Source: Bacteroidales bacterium UBA2714 (lineage in GTDB: Bacteria > Bacteroidota > Bacteroidia > Bacteroidales > P3). Taken from it: a stretch of DNA of 35,084 nt. The DNA lies in the NCBI GenBank assembly GCA_002354035.1, contig DEKU01000010.1:1-35084 (forward strand), in the 5' to 3' direction. The translations under genes and the position numbers were made by a program. The notes below the pieces were generated by a model, which had not been told where the DNA came from, made no database searches, and worked only from the letters and a program-made list of their open reading frames with translations. Below are positions 16,551-25,194 of the stretch, piece after piece (position 1 is the first letter of the stretch; each line of letters opens with the position of its first letter).

Positions 16551-18881
16551 ATGAAAAGGAACTACTTGTTAGGCCTGATGACGAGCCTGCTGATGGGCAT
16601 GGGAGCCACGGCTCAGACCCATTTCACAGAACGCGACACGATAGATGTGCTGCATTACGATATCTGCCTTGACATGGGGCATAGGCAAGCGGCCTACATG
16701 CACGGATGGTGCGAGCTGAGCGTGCGGATGCTCCAGCCGTCGAGCAATGTGGCTGTAGGGTTGATGTATGCTACAATAGACTCGGTGGAGCTGGACGGCA
16801 GCCCACTTGGCAACGGAGCATACAGGTACAACAACAAACAGCTGCGGGTGCAGGTGGGCAACAGGGCTGTGGGCGACACAGTGCGGCTGAAAGTCCATTA
16901 TGGCACCGAAGGATGGGTGGGACGTGACGGCGGCTTCTGGTGCGACCAGAATCTTTTCTACAATCTTGGCGAGGACCGCTATACACGTCCTTTCAGCATG
17001 GGGAGGAGCTGGTTTCCGTGCAACGACAGCGTGTATGACCGCGCGACGTATTCGTTCCACATGACTGTGAACAACGGATGGACAGCGGTGTGCAGTGGGG
17101 AGCTGACGGGAGTGGACACGAACGCCGACCGCAGTCTTACGTTCCACTATGAGCTGCAGCACCCTGTGTCGACCTACCAAGTGGGGTGCAATGCGGCGCG
17201 ATACCGCGTGTACCGATTCAACGCCGAAGGCTTGTATGGCACTTATCCTGTCCAGGCCTCGTGTCTGGCCAAGGACAGCGCGACGGTGGCCGAGTATTTC
17301 AGGTATTTCAACAGCACGCTCCAGTTGTATGAGAGGCATTTCGGCCCCTACGTGTGGGGAAGTATCCGTTTTTCAGAGGGAGGCGAGGACGCCGGGATGG
17401 AGCATGTGAACAACATTTGCATAAGCTATGACTACCCGGACATGACCAACTTGCTGGACCATGAGTTTGCCCACCAGTGGTTTGGCAACCTTGTTACATG
17501 CGCCCGGATTGATGACATGTGGTTCAACGAAGGCGCGGCAACGTTTGCCGACCAGATGGCCACGGCTGACCACACAGGAAACAACAATGCGGCTAAAACG
17601 TATAAGAGGATGGCGATTCTCATTTTACCGCAGGACGAAAGCGGCTATCACCCTTTGTGTGGGATGCCCCACCGGTATTCGTTTATGGGTACTACTTATT
17701 ATAAAGGGGCCATGGTGTTCAGAGAATTGAAGCAGTTGCTGGGCGACAGTATTTTCTTTTCCATGCTCCGTACCCTGCTGGTCCGCAACAAGTTTACCAA
17801 CATGGACAGCTATCAGTTGCGGGACTCGATGAGCCTGTACTGCGGCGTGGATTTGACTGACTTCTACGATTTCCATATCTTCCACGGCGGATTTGCCAGC
17901 TATGGGGTTGACTCGCTCCGCACTTACGGCGACTCGACCCATGTGTGGCTGAGCCAGAAGCGGTGGCACGCCCCCGACTATTGCCGTCAGGCCCGTGTGC
18001 CGGTGACGTTCTTCTCGGCAGAGGGAGACACGCTGACGAGTTGCGTGATGAGCCGCGGACAACACTCGGAAGGGGTGTTCGCGCTGCCCTTCACGCCTAC
18101 GTTTGCCATCGTGGACTATTACGGCAACATGGCGAGCGCGAACTTCTGCGTGAGTTTCAACTTGAGCTCGAGGGACCTGACAGAGAGCACGGAAACGCAA
18201 ATAAGGATAACGCCAACACAGATGAACGGAAATGTGCAGATGCATGTGGCCCTGCAATTGGGCGAACCCGAGGAGGAGCTGATGCCGGGAGTGGTGCGGT
18301 GGGACTATCGCCGATGGACCATCAACGGCGACTATGGGAATGACTTTATGGCGACTATAGGTTTTTATGTGGGGGAAAGATACCCTGTTTACGACCAAGA
18401 ATTTTGCACTACGCCGAGAAGCAGCGACTCGTTGCGGCTGTTCTACCGCGAGGATGGGAGCCAGCCCTGGCAACTGTGCCCGCGAACAACGATAGAACAA
18501 GGACTGATCGGAGTATGGAACCAGGTGACGTATGTGCAGATGAAAGGTAGGCCGAGGAAGGGAGAATATGCCCTGGCCGTGGTGGACACCAACCGGCTGG
18601 GCATTGACGAAGGCGGAAACGAGGCTTTGTCGTCCCAGCCGGGGCTGACGCTGTCGCCCAATCCTGCCGAGAAGTATGTGACGGTGACGCTGGACGCACC
18701 GGGTTGCGACGCGGAGAAAAGCCGGGTGACGGTGGTGAACGCCGCAGGCGAGGTTGTGGCAGCCATCGAGCTCAATGGAACAACGGCTGAGATAGAGACA
18801 ACCACATGGCCCGCGGGCATCTATTTCGTGACAATCACCACCCCTACAGGGTCGGCAACGAAGAAACTTATCGTACAATAA
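16551..18881 (+). CDS. M1 family zinc aminopeptidase with T9SS sorting domain
   Basis: A 776-residue exported protein. A signal peptide (hydrophobic stretch ending ATAQT) precedes the M1 N-terminal beta domain. The catalytic domain has a GAMEN-equivalent AGMEH, the zinc motif HEFAHQWFGN (His304, Glu305, His308) and the third ligand Glu327 in FNEGAATF, 19 residues on, as expected for M1 gluzincins. A Tyr-containing TYYKGAMVFREL helix, also conserved, follows. The last ~80 residues, from LTLSPNPAEKYVTV to GIYFVTITT and ATKKLIVQ, are a type A T9SS sorting domain, so the enzyme should be secreted through the system encoded at 5052-12681 and anchored by PorU. A role in surface peptide digestion is inferred. 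It lies 33 bases after the metallophosphoesterase. Confidence 0.93.
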   Translation: MKRNYLLGLMTSLLMGMGATAQTHFTERDTIDVLHYDICLDMGHRQAAYMHGWCELSVRMLQPSSNVAVGLMYATIDSVELDGSPLGNGAYRYNNKQLRVQVGNRAVGDTVRLKVHYGTEGWVGRDGGFWCDQNLFYNLGEDRYTRPFSMGRSWFPCNDSVYDRATYSFHMTVNNGWTAVCSGELTGVDTNADRSLTFHYELQHPVSTYQVGCNAARYRVYRFNAEGLYGTYPVQASCLAKDSATVAEYFRYFNSTLQLYERHFGPYVWGSIRFSEGGEDAGMEHVNNICISYDYPDMTNLLDHEFAHQWFGNLVTCARIDDMWFNEGAATFADQMATADHTGNNNAAKTYKRMAILILPQDESGYHPLCGMPHRYSFMGTTYYKGAMVFRELKQLLGDSIFFSMLRTLLVRNKFTNMDSYQLRDSMSLYCGVDLTDFYDFHIFHGGFASYGVDSLRTYGDSTHVWLSQKRWHAPDYCRQARVPVTFFSAEGDTLTSCVMSRGQHSEGVFALPFTPTFAIVDYYGNMASANFCVSFNLSSRDLTESTETQIRITPTQMNGNVQMHVALQLGEPEEELMPGVVRWDYRRWTINGDYGNDFMATIGFYVGERYPVYDQEFCTTPRSSDSLRLFYREDGSQPWQLCPRTTIEQGLIGVWNQVTYVQMKGRPRKGEYALAVVDTNRLGIDEGGNEALSSQPGLTLSPNPAEKYVTVTLDAPGCDAEKSRVTVVNAAGEVVAAIELNGTTAEIETTTWPAGIYFVTITTPTGSATKKLIVQ

Positions 18882-18959
18882 ACAGCCTGTTTCCAAAAGG
18901 TTAGAAATATTGTTTAAAAAAAATACGGGGCAAAAATACGCTAATTGAAAAAAAAGACG

Positions 18960-18968
18960 TATTTTTGC
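18960..18968 (+). promoter_or_regulatory. -7 promoter box of the DUF1846 gene
   Basis: TATTTTTGC agrees with TAnnTTTG and lies 33 bases before the ATG at 19002. No TTTG-type -33 element is found at the right distance. The surrounding 18900-19000 stretch is very AT-rich compared with the genes on both sides. Confidence 0.55.
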
Positions 18969-19001
18969 ATCCCGTATTTTTGATTCCAAAAACACGGAAA
19001 G

Positions 19002-20468
19002 ATGAAAAACGGTTTTGACAACGAAAAGTATCTCAAAATTCAGTCCGAACACATCAAGGAACGTATTTCCAAGTTCGGAAACAAGCTTTACTTAGAATTT
19101 GGCGGTAAGCTATTTGACGACTACCACGCCAGTCGTGTGCTGCCGGGCTTTGAGCCGGACAGCAAGTTGAAGATGTTGATGCAGCTGCGCGACGACGCAG
19201 AGATTGTGATTGCCATCAGCGCCCGCGACATAGAGAAGAACAAGGTGCGCGGCGACCTCGGCATCACCTACGATGTGGATGTGCTGCGGCTGCGCGACGA
19301 GTTTATGAACCGCGGGCTGATGGTGAGCGGAGTGGTGATTACGCAGTATAACGGACAGGCCAGCGCGATGGCTTTCCGCGAGCGGCTGGAACGCCTTGGG
19401 ATAAAGGTGTACTATCACTACATCATCGAAGGTTATCCCACGAATGTGGATTTGATTTGTTCGCCGGAGGGATTCGGGAGGAACGAGTATGTGGAGACCA
19501 CGCGGCCACTGGTGGTTGTGACCGCACCGGGGCCTGGGAGTGGAAAGATGGCGGTATGCCTCAGCCAGTTGTATCAGGAGAACCAGCGCGGGGTGAAGGC
19601 GGGATATGCCAAATTCGAGACTTTCCCGATATGGAGCATACCGCTGAAACACCCTGTGAATGTGGCCTACGAGGCGGCCACGGCCGACCTGAATGATGTG
19701 AACATGATTGACCCGTTCCACCTCGAAGCTTACGGCACCACTACGGTGAACTATAACCGGGATATTGAGATTTTCCCTGTTCTGAACGCCATCTTTGAGG
19801 GCATATACGGCCACAACCCTTATAAATCGCCTACCGACATGGGTGTGAACATGGCAGGTTTTTGCATCAGCGATGACGATGTGTGCTGCCAAGCCTCGAA
19901 AGACGAGATAATACGGCGCTACTACGATGCCTTGTGCAACTTTGCCTCGGGCAAAACATCGGACACGGAGGTGAACAAGATAGCCCTGCTGATGAAGCAG
20001 CTGAAACTGACCACGGCCAACCGCCGCACCACGGTGGCAGCACACAGACGCAAAGAAGAGGAGAAGGCCGACGCCTCGGCCATAGAGCTGGCAGACGGCA
20101 CCATTATCACCGCCCACAGCAGTGCCCTGCTCGGACCCAGCGCCGCCCTGCTACTCAACGCCACCAAACATCTGGCCGGGATAGACCACAGTGTGAAACT
20201 CATAGCCCAGGAGATAATTGAACCTATCCAGCACACGAAAGTGAAGTTGCTGCATGGTCACAACCCACGGCTGCATACGGACGAGGTGCTGGTGGCATTG
20301 TCGATGCTGAGCTTGACCGACGAGAACTGCCGCAAGGCGCTGTCCACCCTGCCTCAACTGGACGGATGCCAGGTGCACGCCACGGTGATGCTGAGCGAGG
20401 TGGATCGCAAGATTTTCAAAAAGCTGGGTATCGGACTGACTACCGACCCTATTCAGAAAAAGAAGTAA
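19002..20468 (+). CDS. DUF1846 family protein
   Basis: A 488-residue cytosolic protein. The start NGFDNEKYLKIQSEHIKERI, the strand KLYLEFGGKLFDDYHASRVLPGF, a P-loop-like TAPGPGSGKMAVCLSQLY segment near residue 175-192, and HPVNVAYEAATADLNDVNMIDPFH are all typical of DUF1846. This family is widespread in Firmicutes and Bacteroidetes and has a known structure but no agreed function. The length equals that of family members (about 490-500). It has its own promoter box (18960) and is followed by a strong terminator (20497-20548), so it forms a single-gene unit. The GPGSGK motif suggests nucleotide binding, but that is inference. Confidence 0.9.
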   Translation: MKNGFDNEKYLKIQSEHIKERISKFGNKLYLEFGGKLFDDYHASRVLPGFEPDSKLKMLMQLRDDAEIVIAISARDIEKNKVRGDLGITYDVDVLRLRDEFMNRGLMVSGVVITQYNGQASAMAFRERLERLGIKVYYHYIIEGYPTNVDLICSPEGFGRNEYVETTRPLVVVTAPGPGSGKMAVCLSQLYQENQRGVKAGYAKFETFPIWSIPLKHPVNVAYEAATADLNDVNMIDPFHLEAYGTTTVNYNRDIEIFPVLNAIFEGIYGHNPYKSPTDMGVNMAGFCISDDDVCCQASKDEIIRRYYDALCNFASGKTSDTEVNKIALLMKQLKLTTANRRTTVAAHRRKEEEKADASAIELADGTIITAHSSALLGPSAALLLNATKHLAGIDHSVKLIAQEIIEPIQHTKVKLLHGHNPRLHTDEVLVALSMLSLTDENCRKALSTLPQLDGCQVHATVMLSEVDRKIFKKLGIGLTTDPIQKKK

Positions 20469-20496
20469 GCTCCCCTCCACACGATTGGTGGCGAAT

Positions 20497-20548
20497 AAAA
20501 ACCAGAAAGTCCTTATCGCAGATTGCGGATAAGGACTTTCTGGTTTTT
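20497..20548. terminator. Strong bidirectional terminator between convergent genes
   Basis: Arms 20497-20517 and 20528-20548 are perfect 21-nt reverse complements with a 10-nt loop. One end is AAAAA and the other TTTTT, so a U-tract follows the stem whichever strand is read. It separates the DUF1846 gene (stop at 20468, plus) from panB (stop at 20592, minus) and should end both transcripts. Confidence 0.92.
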
Positions 20549-20591
20549 ACCGATGCGCAAGGAGTAGGGTTTGAGCCCTGCGCCGGATAGG

Positions 20592-21410
20592 TCAGTATTG
20601 CTCTTTATCGTTGGGGAAATCGAGACTTTTGACGTCGGAGATATACTGGCGAACGGCATTGCTGATGTCGGCACCAAAGCTGCCATAGACACGCAGATAG
20701 CGCGGGGTGAACTGCTGGGTGATACCCAACATGTCTTGCAGTACGAGTACCTGGCCGTCGGTGTGGGGACCGGCACCGATGCCGATGGTGGGGATTTTCA
20801 ATTCGGAGGTGACTTGCTGGGCCAGTTTGGCGGGGATTTTTTCGAGCACCACGCTGAAGCAACCCGCATTTTCGAGGACATGGGCGTCGTGAATCAGGCG
20901 GTTGGCTTCCTCTTCCTGGGTGGCGCGCACGGCATAGGTGCCGAACTTATTGATGCTTTGAGGTGTGAGACCCAGGTGTCCCATGACAGGGATGCCCGCG
21001 GTGAGAATTCGGCAGATGGACTCGAGGACCTCTTCTCCTCCCTCAAGCTTGACAGCATCGGCACCGGTCTCTTTCATTATGCGGATGGCCGAAGCCAAAG
21101 CTTGTTTGGAGTTGCCTTGATAGGTGCCGAAGGGCATGTCGACCACCACCAGGGCACGCTTGATGGCACGCTTGACCGAGGAGGCGTAGACAATCATCTC
21201 TTCGAGGGTTATGGGGAGAGTGGTATCGTATCCTTCCATAACATTGGCCGCAGAATCGCCCACAAGGACAACGTCTATCTTAGTAGCATCGAGTAGTTTG
21301 GCCATGGAATAGTCGTAGGCTGTGAGCATAGCAATCTTTTCTCCCGACATTTTCATGCGCTGGAGAACATGGGTTGTAACTTTAGTTACATCAGTCTGTA
21401 AATAAGCCAT
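20592..21410 (-). CDS. panB: PanB, 3-methyl-2-oxobutanoate hydroxymethyltransferase
   Basis: A 272-residue cytosolic enzyme, the first committed step of pantothenate and coenzyme A synthesis: it transfers a hydroxymethyl group from 5,10-methylene-tetrahydrofolate to alpha-ketoisovalerate. Family motifs occur in order: AMLTAYDYSMAKLLD, VLVGDSAANVM (metal-binding Asp), VVVDMPFGTYQ, AVKLEGG, PVMGHLGLTPQS, PTIGIGAGPHTDGQVLVLQDMLG. The length is normal. It is the last gene of the minus-strand block and starts 12 bases after the stop of the 423-residue protein gene, which implies co-transcription. No other pantothenate genes are in view. Confidence 0.96.
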   Translation of the reverse strand: MAYLQTDVTKVTTHVLQRMKMSGEKIAMLTAYDYSMAKLLDATKIDVVLVGDSAANVMEGYDTTLPITLEEMIVYASSVKRAIKRALVVVDMPFGTYQGNSKQALASAIRIMKETGADAVKLEGGEEVLESICRILTAGIPVMGHLGLTPQSINKFGTYAVRATQEEEANRLIHDAHVLENAGCFSVVLEKIPAKLAQQVTSELKIPTIGIGAGPHTDGQVLVLQDMLGITQQFTPRYLRVYGSFGADISNAVRQYISDVKSLDFPNDKEQY

Positions 21411-21422
21411 ATTGTAATGTTG

Positions 21423-22694
21423 TTATTCTATTTCTTCATCTCCGTCGTTGCGGAATAGGTCGACATCGGAGGGGGTAAGTGTCTCTTCCTCGTCTTCTAT
21501 GATACGGAGCATATTGCGGAATGGTTTTCGAAATTCGTATTGTCCATCGCGGTCCATCCGGAAGGGCTTGAAAAAGCGTTCCTCCCCTTTGATAGTAATG
21601 GTCACGGCACCCTGTTCGGTGGGCGAATCGGCCGGGAAGAGGTATTTTGAAACCTCGTCCTCTGCAATGCGCTTGCCGATATAGATGGTGTCGAACTGGG
21701 TGGGGTTGAGCGCTCCCTGTATCATCAGCACCGGGCCATTCTTGATTTTTTTAGTGGTCAGGGGTTTGAATTCCATGCCTTTGGTAGTGTACTTTTTTGC
21801 ATAGATGCGCAGGCGGGACTCCAACTGCTGGTCGGTGACAGGGAAACGGATAAAAATTGAGTCGGTGAGGGATGTGCACTCGTCGGGTTGACGATTGAAC
21901 GAGGAATGGAGCACTACATAACCCACTGGCAATATGATGTTACGCCGATGGGGAATCAGGAAATACTTCTCGACAAGTTGCTGATAGTCGAGATGCTCGT
22001 CGATGGAGATTTGAACAGGCGGCGGACAGGAGTCGCGGGTGTTGTCGACGGAATAGATGGAACCTTTCTTGAGGATGAGCTGTGTGTAGTAGGCTCGGAT
22101 ATTGCTGTCTTGCGAAGGGAGATAACAGCCTCCGCCACCGCCTATGCACTCGATGGGGTTGTTGCGGAAAGTGACCAGGATGGTCCCTTCGAGCTGTATG
22201 TCTTTGTTGAGCAGCTTGCGGCTGGAAGGGAGGTCGGCGCAATCGTATACCTGCTTGTCGGTGGGCACTTCGTACCGGATCAACTCGACAGTGTCGCCAT
22301 GGCAATTGCAATGGATGGGGTTGTAGGCATAGCGGACCGGCACTACCTCATGCCCACGCATGGTAAAATAACGGTATACCGACTCGACACGGGCTTGCAT
22401 CAGGGCTTCATCCCGGCTGTTGCCATAGGCCTCGATGGACATGGTGTAGAGCATCGGATTGTCGCGACTGAAAGCCACATGGTAGGCGGAATCGAGCAGG
22501 TCGAGGTCTTCCTCGCGATAAGCGCTGTCGCCCTCGTCAAAATGGAGCAGCAGACAAAACTCTTCGGGGTTGGTCCAGGCCTTGGGCAAGTCGCGGGGCT
22601 TGATGGGTTTCTCGGACGGGATATGGAGCCCGGAGGTCTGGGCATTTGCCGAAAGGGCTATGGCCAGTGTCAGGAGCAGGACGATGCGTTTCAT
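21423..22694 (-). CDS. Exported protein of unknown function, OmpA-like N-terminal region
   Basis: A 423-residue protein with a signal peptide (MKRIVLLLTLAIALSANAQ). I do not recognise a named family. Residues ~45-115 (LLLHFDEGDSAYREEDLDLLDSAY, YTMSIEAYGNSRDEALMQARVESVYRYF) have the pattern of an OmpA-like peptidoglycan-binding domain: a strand, a helix, an I-x-A-Y-G-x-S strand and a helix with a conserved Arg, in a reduced form. The middle has an unusual cysteine set (HCNCHGD, YDCADL, a five-glycine tract between two Cys, RDSCPPP) that suggests disulfides in the periplasm. The tail is strongly acidic. It is encoded between moxR (41 bases upstream) and panB (12 bases downstream), a probable shared transcript that does not reveal its job. 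Confidence 0.75.
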   Translation of the reverse strand: MKRIVLLLTLAIALSANAQTSGLHIPSEKPIKPRDLPKAWTNPEEFCLLLHFDEGDSAYREEDLDLLDSAYHVAFSRDNPMLYTMSIEAYGNSRDEALMQARVESVYRYFTMRGHEVVPVRYAYNPIHCNCHGDTVELIRYEVPTDKQVYDCADLPSSRKLLNKDIQLEGTILVTFRNNPIECIGGGGGCYLPSQDSNIRAYYTQLILKKGSIYSVDNTRDSCPPPVQISIDEHLDYQQLVEKYFLIPHRRNIILPVGYVVLHSSFNRQPDECTSLTDSIFIRFPVTDQQLESRLRIYAKKYTTKGMEFKPLTTKKIKNGPVLMIQGALNPTQFDTIYIGKRIAEDEVSKYLFPADSPTEQGAVTITIKGEERFFKPFRMDRDGQYEFRKPFRNMLRIIEDEEETLTPSDVDLFRNDGDEEIE

Positions 22695-22735
22695 GGCGGG
22701 GTGATATTACTTGTCAAACAAAGGGCGCGAAAAGC

Positions 22736-23710
22736 TTATTCTTTCAGGGAAAGCAGCTGGCTGATGATTTCCTCGGTGGAAATGCCTTCGGCCTCGGCAT
22801 AGTAGTTGCGCACTATGCGGTGGCGCAACACCTCGGTGGCAACAGCTTGGACATCCTCTATATCGGGGGAGTATTTCCCTTGCATGGCGGCATGGGTTTT
22901 GGCACCCATCACTAAATACTGCGATGCACGGGGGCCGGCACCCCAAGAAAGATATTTGGATGCCAGCGTGGACGAAGCATTGGTGGCGGAGGCAGAGGGC
23001 CGTGTGGCCGACGAAAGACGCACTGCATATTGGCACACGTTGTCCGGCACGGGCAGACGACGGATAACATCTTGGTAACGCAGAATGTCGTCGGCAGAGA
23101 GGACTATCTCTACTTGGGGGTTATTGCTGGTAGTGGTGCCTTTGACGATGTCCACCTCCTCTTGAAACGAAGGGTAGTCCATCCGTATGTTGAGCATGAA
23201 ACGGTCCAACTGAGCTTCGGGCAACGGGTAGGTTCCCTCCTGCTCAATCGGGTTCTGGGTGGCCAACACAAAGAATGGAGCCGCGAGCGGATAGCTCTTG
23301 CCCGAGACAGTGACCGATTTTTCCTGCATGGCTTCGAGCAACGCAGCCTGGGTTTTGGGAGGGGTACGGTTGATTTCGTCCGCCAACACAATATTGGCGA
23401 ACACCGGCCCTTTCACAAACTGGAAACGACGGTTCTCGTCCAGAATCTCCGACCCCGTGATATCGGAAGGCATGAGGTCTGGGGTGAACTGTATGCGACT
23501 GAACGACAGACCAAGGGCTTTGGAAAGGGTGTTCACCATCAGCGTCTTTGCCAATCCAGGAACACCCACCAGCAGACAGTGTCCGCCAGTGAAGATCGAC
23601 AGCAACAAGCTGTCGACAGCCTTGTCTTGTCCCACTATCACCTTGCCCATCTCGTTCTTGAGGGTATGGTACTGTTGCACGAATGCGTCAATAAGTTCTT
23701 TATCAGACAT
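22736..23710 (-). CDS. MoxR family AAA+ ATPase
   Basis: A 324-residue cytosolic MoxR ATPase from the ATG at 23710; an 18-codon longer frame from 23764 is possible but adds residues that the family lacks. Visible motifs are VIVGQDKAVDSLLLSIFTGGHCLLVGVPGLAKT (Walker A GVPGLAKT, 49-56), the MoxR-specific RIQFTPDLMPSDITGSEIL, VLADEINRTPPKTQAALLEAMQE (Walker B and sensor region), LATQNPIEQEGTYPLPEAQLDRFML and a C-terminal lid domain. MoxR proteins act as chaperones or metal-insertion helpers, normally with DUF58 and VWA-domain partners. Those partners are not adjacent here; its neighbours are the SurA-like gene (83 bases upstream) and the unknown exported protein. Confidence 0.93.
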   Translation of the reverse strand: MSDKELIDAFVQQYHTLKNEMGKVIVGQDKAVDSLLLSIFTGGHCLLVGVPGLAKTLMVNTLSKALGLSFSRIQFTPDLMPSDITGSEILDENRRFQFVKGPVFANIVLADEINRTPPKTQAALLEAMQEKSVTVSGKSYPLAAPFFVLATQNPIEQEGTYPLPEAQLDRFMLNIRMDYPSFQEEVDIVKGTTTSNNPQVEIVLSADDILRYQDVIRRLPVPDNVCQYAVRLSSATRPSASATNASSTLASKYLSWGAGPRASQYLVMGAKTHAAMQGKYSPDIEDVQAVATEVLRHRIVRNYYAEAEGISTEEIISQLLSLKE

Positions 23711-23793
23711 ACTAACTGATGTTGTAACTTTTATCGTGATGGGGGATGGGTGCCGACTAAACAACAGCCCATCCCTACATTTTACGGTTCTTA

Positions 23794-25155
23794 TTAGTTG
23801 CTACTCAGTGCACCCTGATTCCAGTTTACCTGAAAACCGGGGCAATCCTTATACTCGTCGGCAATACGAACATAAGTGGTGCGCACCATTCTGTTGCACC
23901 AGTCGTACACCTTCTTGGCCTTGGCGGACTGAAGAGCGGCATTATAGATACGGTCGTAGTCGTCGGTGAGGTTGGCCTTATGGGCAGGGATTTTCTTGGT
24001 AAGTTTCACCAAGCAGTAAGCCTGCTTGTTCTCGGGAGTGGTGATGGCTGTGGCGTTCGAAATCTCGCCCTCGTCCATGGCCACAATACCGATGCCGGGA
24101 TAGAGCTGGTTGAAAGTAGCTTTGTCGAAACGCGCTCCACCCTCAACCGGGTTGGAGACGGCACCGCCTTGGCCCTTGCTCACGCCATCGGAATAGCGCA
24201 TAGCGGCCTCCTCGAAAGTGATGGAACCTTGACGCAGCTCCTGGGCCAGGCTGTCGAGGGTGATGCGAGCCCGCAACAAATCCTCCGACGACGTCTTAGG
24301 TTGCATGAGGATATGACGGACATTGATGGTGTTGCCGCGCCGCTCAATCAACTGGATGATATGGAAGCCGAACTTAGTCTCAACCACAGGCGACACCTCG
24401 CCGGGCTTCAAGGCAAAGGCAGCCGACTCGAATTCGCCCACCATCTGACCGCGACCAAAGAAACCCACCTCGCCTCCTTTCGAAGCCGAACCGGGATCCT
24501 GCGAGTAGAGCTTGGCCAACATGGAGAAATTCTCCCCTTTGAGAATACGCTCGCGCAGCATGCTGAGTTCTTCACGCACTCTGTCGCGCTCGGCCTCACT
24601 GATGACAGGCTCAATGACAATTTCAGACACTTCGTATTGCGTCGGTATCTCGGGCAGACTGTCGGCATCGTATTTGGAGAAAAACTCCGTCACCTCGGCA
24701 GGGGTCACATTCACATTCTGCGTCAGCTCATATTCCACCTGCTGGCTCAGCATACGGTCATGCAGAATATCGAAATACTGGTCGTGCAACTCATCGTATG
24801 AATAGTTAAACACTTGACGCAGTTTGTCTTTTCCCCCAGCCTGAAGCACGGCGGCCTGCAAATAGCGCTGCACCTCGCGCTCCACCTGGTCTTCCGACAC
24901 CTGCACACTGTCCACCATTCCTTTATGCACAAGCATCTTGCTGACAAGCATATTCTCCAGCAGCTTGCACTTCTCGACCTGCTCGTTCTGCATGCCTTGG
25001 TGCAGACGCACTTGGGTGTAAGCCTGTTCGATGTCGGAGTGGCGGACTATTGTCTTGCCCACAACGGCGACTATGCCGTCGACCACCTGGCGGGATTGGG
25101 CCTCAGCCACAAGCGCCATGCTCAGGGCGGCAACTATCAAAATCAGTCTCTTCAT
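23794..25155 (-). CDS. SurA-like periplasmic peptidylprolyl isomerase
   Basis: A 453-residue protein from the ATG at 25155 (a GTG two codons upstream is also open). The signal peptide ends VAEAQS. The N-terminal SurA chaperone region begins VVDGIVAVVGKTIVRHSDIEQAY, the hallmark of SurA. Two parvulin-type domains follow: one around residues 170-275 with SKGGEVGFFGRGQMVGEFESAAFAL and GFHIIQLIE, and a second from NVRHILMQPK with GQGGAVSNP and ARFDKATFN. SurA escorts outer-membrane beta-barrels to the BAM complex, and in Bacteroidota such proteins also support T9SS barrels such as PorV and PorP. It lies 39 bases behind the larger PPIase gene, so the two are co-transcribed. Confidence 0.92.
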   Translation of the reverse strand: MKRLILIVAALSMALVAEAQSRQVVDGIVAVVGKTIVRHSDIEQAYTQVRLHQGMQNEQVEKCKLLENMLVSKMLVHKGMVDSVQVSEDQVEREVQRYLQAAVLQAGGKDKLRQVFNYSYDELHDQYFDILHDRMLSQQVEYELTQNVNVTPAEVTEFFSKYDADSLPEIPTQYEVSEIVIEPVISEAERDRVREELSMLRERILKGENFSMLAKLYSQDPGSASKGGEVGFFGRGQMVGEFESAAFALKPGEVSPVVETKFGFHIIQLIERRGNTINVRHILMQPKTSSEDLLRARITLDSLAQELRQGSITFEEAAMRYSDGVSKGQGGAVSNPVEGGARFDKATFNQLYPGIGIVAMDEGEISNATAITTPENKQAYCLVKLTKKIPAHKANLTDDYDRIYNAALQSAKAKKVYDWCNRMVRTTYVRIADEYKDCPGFQVNWNQGALSSN

Positions 25156-25194
25156 TATCACGTTGTTCGTTGGTTAATTATCCTCTGGGGCAAA

